From Thermococcus sp. (GTDB lineage: Archaea > Methanobacteriota_B > Thermococci > Thermococcales > Thermococcaceae): 9,069 nucleotides of DNA. The stretch is taken from positions 1 to 9,069 of the forward strand of contig JAGHBN010000034.1 of assembly GCA_021160985.1 (NCBI GenBank). Direction: 5' to 3'. Below the pieces are notes generated by a model. The model was not told the DNA's origin and did no database searches. It worked only from the letters and a program-made list of their open reading frames with translations. Both the position numbers and the translations under genes were made by a program. This document shows positions 6,030 to 9,069 of this stretch, piece after piece (the stretch's first letter is position 1; every line of letters starts with the position of its first letter).

Positions 6030-6752
6030 TCACCTCCGTGAGGAAATCGCATCTGCGAGTTTTTTGATATCGGTCTCTTCCCCTCTGGCGAGGAGCAGGT
6101 AGAGGTTGCCCTCGTCCCTGAGCTTCAGCACTAGCAGGTGGTCGCTCCCCTTCCTGAACACCCAGCCCTCGAAAAGATTACTGGAGAGCTCTCTAACTGC
6201 GGTGTAGCCCGAGCGCTTAAGCTCTGAAACGTAGGCATCTATAATTTCGCCCGGAGGTTCGCTGTACTTGAGTCTTAACGCTTCAGCTATCTCTGACTCT
6301 TCAGGCGTTTCCCCGTAATTCGCCTTGGCTATTATTGCCGTTTCTTCCAGTGGGTACACATAAACTGCGAGATAAACCCTTCCTGAGAGAGTTGCGTTTG
6401 AGAAGGACACTCCAGGCATGATGAGATCCGTCCAGTTCTCAGAGTAACCTTCGAGCGCCTTAAAGTAGCACTTCGGCCTTTCACCTGTCCAGTTCGAGGG
6501 ATGAAAGTTAAAGAACCCGATGGGCACGTGCCTCGGGCTTCTGTTTACAACCTCCTCCAGGGTTATTCCCCCGAACTTGTAGCTCGGCGGAAACCCCGGT
6601 CCGCTGACTATTGGGGGCTCAACATCGCTGACGTTTACGCTTATCCTCGAAAAGCAGGGAGTGGTGTCTTCAGCGTCCCCGTCATGTACGTAGAGAAACA
6701 CACTTATCCCTGAGAGAAGAATAAGGAGCGCTATGATGAGGTATTTCTTCAC
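6030..6752 (-). CDS. Uncharacterised exported or membrane-anchored protein
   Basis: This 240-residue protein opens with two lysines and a hydrophobic segment (about 5-22), read as an uncleaved signal anchor with the rest outside the cell. There is no lipobox. The ectodomain has five N-X-S/T sequons (Asn 40, 70, 87, 106, 119; the one at 70 is followed by Pro), two cysteines (33 and 95), and a mixed alpha/beta C-terminal half ending in a predicted helix. I do not recognise the family. The start at GTG 6752 is preferred because GAGGTG lies 6 nt upstream and the anchor then starts at once. An in-frame ATG at 6788 would add 12 residues and has only a weak ribosome binding site. It is first in a two-gene unit with the five-helix membrane protein. 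Confidence 0.78.
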   Translation of the reverse strand: MKKYLIIALLILLSGISVFLYVHDGDAEDTTPCFSRISVNVSDVEPPIVSGPGFPPSYKFGGITLEEVVNRSPRHVPIGFFNFHPSNWTGERPKCYFKALEGYSENWTDLIMPGVSFSNATLSGRVYLAVYVYPLEETAIIAKANYGETPEESEIAEALRLKYSEPPGEIIDAYVSELKRSGYTAVRELSSNLFEGWVFRKGSDHLLVLKLRDEGNLYLLLARGEETDIKKLADAISSRR

Positions 6753-6799
6753 GCGAACCACCTCGGTATGTGGGGCTTCAGTAGTCATCAGTTAACTCA

Positions 6800-6815
6800 C
6801 TACCAGGTATGGTAG
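6800..6815. repeat. Inverted repeat at a predicted transcription start (possible operator)
   Basis: CTACCA (6800-6805) and TGGTAG (6810-6815) are perfect inverted arms around GGTA. The element covers roughly -15 to +1 of the predicted start of the 6030-6752 gene, where a bound repressor would block polymerase. In the transcript it would be mostly excluded, so an operator is a better reading than an RNA hairpin. The repeat is seen directly; the function is inferred. Confidence 0.4.
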
Positions 6816-6820
6816 AAATC

Positions 6821-6829
6821 CTTATAAAG
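6821..6829 (-). promoter_or_regulatory. TATA box for the 6752-5561 two-gene unit
   Basis: The minus strand reads CTTTATAAG. A start about 25 nt downstream falls near 6800, leaving a leader of about 48 nt before GTG 6752, or about 12 nt before ATG 6788. The long leader is somewhat unusual next to its neighbours and leaves a small doubt over the chosen start. Confidence 0.6.
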
Positions 6830-6837
6830 TTTTGTGA

Positions 6838-6846
6838 ATAAAAGGG
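6838..6846 (-). terminator. Short T-rich tract after surE
   Basis: Two bases past the surE stop codon the minus strand reads CCCTTTTATT. The T-run is short and lies just upstream of the next promoter's TATA box, so termination may be incomplete, with readthrough into the 6752-5561 unit. Confidence 0.35.
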
Positions 6847-6848
6847 GC

Positions 6849-7625
6849 TTAAATGCCCAGAGTCCGGGCAAGCTCCCCAAAATCTACCCTTGCCGTCATG
6901 TCTATGTTTATCGGGGTAACGCTGACCTTCCCCTCGACCTTCAGGGCGTATGCATCGGTTCCTGGCTCGAACTCCTCACACTTCCTGCCGACCACCCAGT
7001 AGTACGGATGCCCCCTCGGATCGACGCGCTCCTCTATGGTGGGGCGGTATCTCCTCCTGGCTAGTCTCGTTATTGTTATTGGGGTCTCCCGTGTCGCATC
7101 ACCCGGCACGTTCACGTTGAGCATGTCAACGCCCTCTGGCAGGCCCTTCTCAAGGACGGCACCCGCTATTCTCCTCAGAAAATTGGCCGCGACGGAGAAG
7201 TCTATCCCTTCGCCCTCGCCGAGGGCCTTTTTCCAGTCGACCTCAAGGCTAACCGCTATGCTGGGGATTCCGTGGGTGGCAGTCTCTATGGCTGCCGAAG
7301 CCGTCCCCGAAACCGTTATCTCGGTGCTCAGGTTCTCACCGAGGTTTATTCCGCTTATGGCGAGGTCAAAATCCGTAAAGCGTGCGAGAGCGAAAATTAC
7401 ACAGTCCACGGGCATCCCGTCGAGGCCGTAGGCAACCTTCGCGCCGGGAACATCGATGAGCTTGGCCCTGAGGGGCCTGTGCAGGGTCATGGCCCTTCCG
7501 CTGGCGCTCCTCTGGAATAGGGGGGCAACAACGTACACCTCGCCTAGGTCTTTAATGGCCTCAACTGCAGCGTGGATGCCCCTGGAATAAATCCCATCGT
7601 CGTTCGTGATGAGTATCCTCGGCAT
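6849..7625 (-). CDS. surE: 5'/3'-nucleotidase SurE (nucleoside monophosphatase)
   Basis: SurE is a cytoplasmic metal-dependent phosphatase that releases phosphate from nucleoside 5'- and 3'-monophosphates. The 258-residue length is standard. The N-terminal ILITNDDG motif supplies metal ligands Asp9 and Asp10. The third and fourth ligands are Ser40 in the QRSASGRA loop (38-45) and Asn94 in SGINLGEN (91-98). The GTASAA segment further on is also conserved. All four ligands are present, so the enzyme should be active. The ATG at 7625 matches the universal N-terminus of the family. The TATA core at 7647-7655 lies only about 25 nt upstream, so the mRNA is probably leaderless or nearly so. It is divergent from the archaeosine gene and shares its 60-bp spacer. 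Confidence 0.96.
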   Translation of the reverse strand: MPRILITNDDGIYSRGIHAAVEAIKDLGEVYVVAPLFQRSASGRAMTLHRPLRAKLIDVPGAKVAYGLDGMPVDCVIFALARFTDFDLAISGINLGENLSTEITVSGTASAAIETATHGIPSIAVSLEVDWKKALGEGEGIDFSVAANFLRRIAGAVLEKGLPEGVDMLNVNVPGDATRETPITITRLARRRYRPTIEERVDPRGHPYYWVVGRKCEEFEPGTDAYALKVEGKVSVTPINIDMTARVDFGELARTLGI

Positions 7626-7646
7626 GGTTCCTGTTAATCCCTCACC

Positions 7647-7655
7647 TTTAAAAAC
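7647..7655. promoter_or_regulatory. Shared TATA core for surE (minus) and the archaeosine gene (plus)
   Basis: The only TATA-like element in the 60-bp spacer is TTTAAAAAC, with a palindromic TTTAAA core. About 25 nt to the left is 7626, next to the surE ATG. About 25 nt to the right is 7676, just before the AGGTGA ribosome binding site of the radical SAM gene. One element therefore fits both directions. Confidence 0.5.
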
Positions 7656-7685
7656 CCTAGCTCCCAGCGAGGCTTAGGTGAGAGA

Positions 7686-8660
7686 ATGACGTACTGGACG
7701 AGCGAGGACAACGTCGCCGGAAAGCCCGGAACGGCGCTCTTCATAATACTCCCCACCATCGGGTGCTACCGCTTCAGGATTGGGAAGGCCTGCTATATGT
7801 GCGCCTATCCGACTGCTGCCCCGAAGGTAAAGTGGAGCCAGGAAGCGATAGTGGACTACGTGAAGGAGGCCCTCAAGAAGATCGAGGGCAAAAAGGGCCC
7901 ATTCGCGGTGAGGATGTTCACCTCCGGCTCGTTTCTTGACAACGGCGAGTTAAAGCCCGAAACTAGGAGGAAAATCTTCGAGCTCCTTGCGGAGATGGAC
8001 ACCGTTGAAGAAATCGTTATCGAGAGCAGGAGCGAGCTTGTCCGCTACGATGCGGTTAAGAAGCTTGTCGAGATAGTACCCGACAAGCACTTCGAGGTTG
8101 CGATAGGCCTCGAAACAGCCAACGACGATGTGGCCGATGTCTCGATAAACAAGGGCAACACCTTCGCGGACTTCGTGAGGGCGGCTGAGACGACCCACGA
8201 GGCGGGTGCGAAGGTTAAAACCTACCTCCTACTGAAGCCGATATTCCTCTCCGAGCGCGATGGTATAGAGGACGTCAAGGAGAGCATAGTGAAGGCGGAG
8301 CCCTACACGGACACCTTTTCAATAAACATAACGGACATCCAGAAGGGCACGCTCTACGAGAGGCTCTGGGAGAAGAACGAATACCGCCCGCCCTGGCTCT
8401 GGAGCGCCGTTGAAGTCCTCATCTGGGTGAAGAGGAAGTTCCCGAACAAGAGAATCCTGAGCGACCCGGTCGGTGCGGGCTCAAAGCGTGGCCCCCACAA
8501 CTGCCTGACAGACTACGATAAGGTCATAGGGAAGGCCATCAAGAAGTTCTCGGCGACCCAAGACCTGAGATACATCGAGAACCTGAAACCGGAGTGCAGG
8601 GAGCGGTGGGAGTACATAGTCGAGAACGGCCTCCTCGACTGGCAGCTACTGACGTGGTGA
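7686..8660 (+). CDS. raSEA: Archaeosine biosynthesis radical SAM enzyme RaSEA
   Basis: RaSEA works with ArcS in the last steps of making archaeosine, the modified guanine at position 15 of archaeal tRNA. ArcS attaches lysine to preQ0-tRNA, and RaSEA cleaves the adduct with S-adenosylmethionine to leave the formamidine. The 324-residue protein carries its iron-sulphur motif near the N-terminus as Cys27-x8-Cys36-x2-Cys39, an Elp3-like spacing wider than the classical Cx3Cx2C. It is followed by Elp3/MiaB-type radical SAM features: RMFTSGSFLDNGEL (the Gly-rich SAM segment), EIVIESRSELV and AIGLETANDDV. The family is recognised from the overall sequence pattern. ATG 7686 has AGGTGA 4 nt upstream. 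No arcS or tgt gene is present in the window, so the partner must lie elsewhere. Confidence 0.9.
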   Translation: MTYWTSEDNVAGKPGTALFIILPTIGCYRFRIGKACYMCAYPTAAPKVKWSQEAIVDYVKEALKKIEGKKGPFAVRMFTSGSFLDNGELKPETRRKIFELLAEMDTVEEIVIESRSELVRYDAVKKLVEIVPDKHFEVAIGLETANDDVADVSINKGNTFADFVRAAETTHEAGAKVKTYLLLKPIFLSERDGIEDVKESIVKAEPYTDTFSINITDIQKGTLYERLWEKNEYRPPWLWSAVEVLIWVKRKFPNKRILSDPVGAGSKRGPHNCLTDYDKVIGKAIKKFSATQDLRYIENLKPECRERWEYIVENGLLDWQLLTW

Positions 8661-8695
8661 TTCTTCGGGAGGAGGCCCTCTTCTCCTGAAACTTT

Positions 8696-8737
8696 TGTTC
8701 TGAATACCCCATGTTCCCGAATGGACTCCTTCTGAAC
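8696..8737 (+). repeat. Three 16-bp-spaced TTC-n-GAA repeats upstream of the korD-like gene
   Basis: The copies TGTTCTGAATA (8696-8706), TGTTCCCGAATG (8712-8723) and CCTTCTGAACAT (8728-8739) place their TTC at 8698, 8714 and 8730, exactly 16 bp apart. Each has inverted TTC/GAA half-sites. The third overlaps a longer inverted repeat, GAACAT-CA-ATGTTC (8734-8747). They lie upstream of the TATA box, where an activator or redox regulator could bind. The spacer 8661-8805 holds nothing else recognised except the promoter. Confidence 0.45.
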
Positions 8738-8752
8738 ATCAATGTTCACTCG

Positions 8753-8766
8753 CGAAAGCTTTAAAT
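8753..8766 (+). promoter_or_regulatory. BRE/TATA promoter of the korD-like gene
   Basis: CGAAAGCTTTAAAT combines a purine-rich TFB recognition element with a TTTAAA TATA core. The predicted start near 8787 gives a leader of about 20 nt carrying the GAGGTGG ribosome binding site. Confidence 0.65.
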
Positions 8767-8805
8767 GTTGACAAACGTAAAAGGCTCTGCCAAGAGGTGG
8801 TTCCC

Positions 8806-9069
8806 ATGGCTGAAAACGCGAACACTGTCATTGAAAAAAACGGCTATCTCGTCGTCGGAAAGGCGGAAGGCGTTGTTGAAATTGACGTCGATACGTTTCT
8901 CTGCAAGGGCTGTGGAATCTGCGTCGAAATGTGCCCCAGAAAGGTATTCGAGTGGAGCAAAGAGCTTAGCGAAAAGGGTGTCCACTATCCGGTTCCGGCC
9001 CATGCGGAGAAGTGCGTTAAGTGCAAGCTCTGCGAGCTTCTCTGTCCGGACTTCGCGATATCGGTAAGG
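8806..9069 (+). CDS. korD: 2-oxoacid:ferredoxin oxidoreductase delta subunit, KorD-like (5' part)
   Basis: The window holds the first 88 codons, with no stop before the right edge. The protein is a dicluster ferredoxin. Cys33, 36, 39, 43 and Cys70, 73, 76, 80 form two CxxCxxCxxxCP motifs, each binding a 4Fe-4S cluster. An N-terminal extension of about 30 residues precedes the first motif, as in 2-oxoglutarate:ferredoxin oxidoreductase delta subunits of Thermococcales, where korD leads an operon with korA, korB and korC. The subunit would carry electrons from the thiamine-dependent oxidation of 2-oxoglutarate to ferredoxin. ATG 8806 is preceded by GAGGTGG (8794-8800) with 5 nt spacing. Assignment to 2-oxoglutarate rather than another 2-oxoacid is by remembered similarity. 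Since the delta subunit should be only slightly longer than this, the stop is probably just past the edge. Confidence 0.85.
   Translation, partial: MAENANTVIEKNGYLVVGKAEGVVEIDVDTFLCKGCGICVEMCPRKVFEWSKELSEKGVHYPVPAHAEKCVKCKLCELLCPDFAISVR

Noticed and set aside
8667..8686. Hairpin GGGAGGAGG/CCCTCTTCTCC after the archaeosine gene as an intrinsic terminator
   Set aside because: Only short, broken pairing is possible and no long T-run follows directly, so it was not listed as a feature.
8697..8705. SurR operator (GTTn3AAC) upstream of korD
   Set aside because: GTTCTGAAT and CTTCTGAAC each miss one consensus base, and the 16-bp spacing does not match the spaced SurR motif. It was kept only as an unnamed repeat.
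8765..9067. Plus-strand frame and the minus-strand frame 8761-9003 at the right edge
   Set aside because: Both overlap the korD-like gene, which has eight correctly spaced cluster cysteines and a good ribosome binding site and is therefore the real frame.

Overview
The window looks like a chromosomal segment of a hyperthermophilic euryarchaeon of the Thermococcales, most likely Thermococcus. The signs are archaeal TATA boxes at the usual distance from strong GGTGA-type ribosome binding sites, an archaeal-type FtsY, an archaeosine radical SAM enzyme (archaea only), a C/D-box sRNA, and a ferredoxin-like delta subunit of a 2-oxoacid:ferredoxin oxidoreductase. Genus is inferred from remembered protein similarity; no search was run. 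No mobile element, CRISPR array, tRNA or rRNA was seen.

Layout. Positions 1-3926 (minus strand) hold an ABC importer operon of the BMP/nucleoside class. It reads from 3926 downwards: lipoprotein substrate-binding protein, double-domain ATPase, first permease, then the first 25 codons of a second permease that leaves the window at position 1. A T-rich tract between the binding protein and the ATPase may lower transport-component expression relative to the binding protein. The ATPase and the two permeases overlap and are probably translationally coupled.

Positions 3927-4049 are a divergent promoter region. To its right lies a small protein of unknown function with a possible degenerate P-loop (4050-4499). 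It is followed by a previously unlabelled but well-formed C/D-box methylation guide RNA (about 4541-4600) with its own TATA box, and then by ftsY (4641-5546), the signal recognition particle receptor. ftsY converges with a two-gene minus-strand unit: an N-terminally anchored exported protein (6030-6752) and a five-helix membrane protein (5561-6025), both of unknown function and both best started at GTG. Upstream of that unit on the same strand is surE (6849-7625), which is divergent from the radical SAM archaeosine gene (7686-8660). The two share a 60-bp spacer with a single TTTAAA core. The right edge (8806-9069) is the start of a korD-like ferredoxin subunit, preceded by a leader region with three 16-bp-spaced repeats.

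The main new observation is the sRNA. Both 12-nt guides appear complementary to conserved 23S rRNA domain II segments, and its two box deviations fall on the two partners of one kink-turn base pair. Other points of interest are the TTC-n-GAA repeats upstream of korD, the inverted repeat at a predicted transcription start near 6800, and the degenerate P-loop protein.
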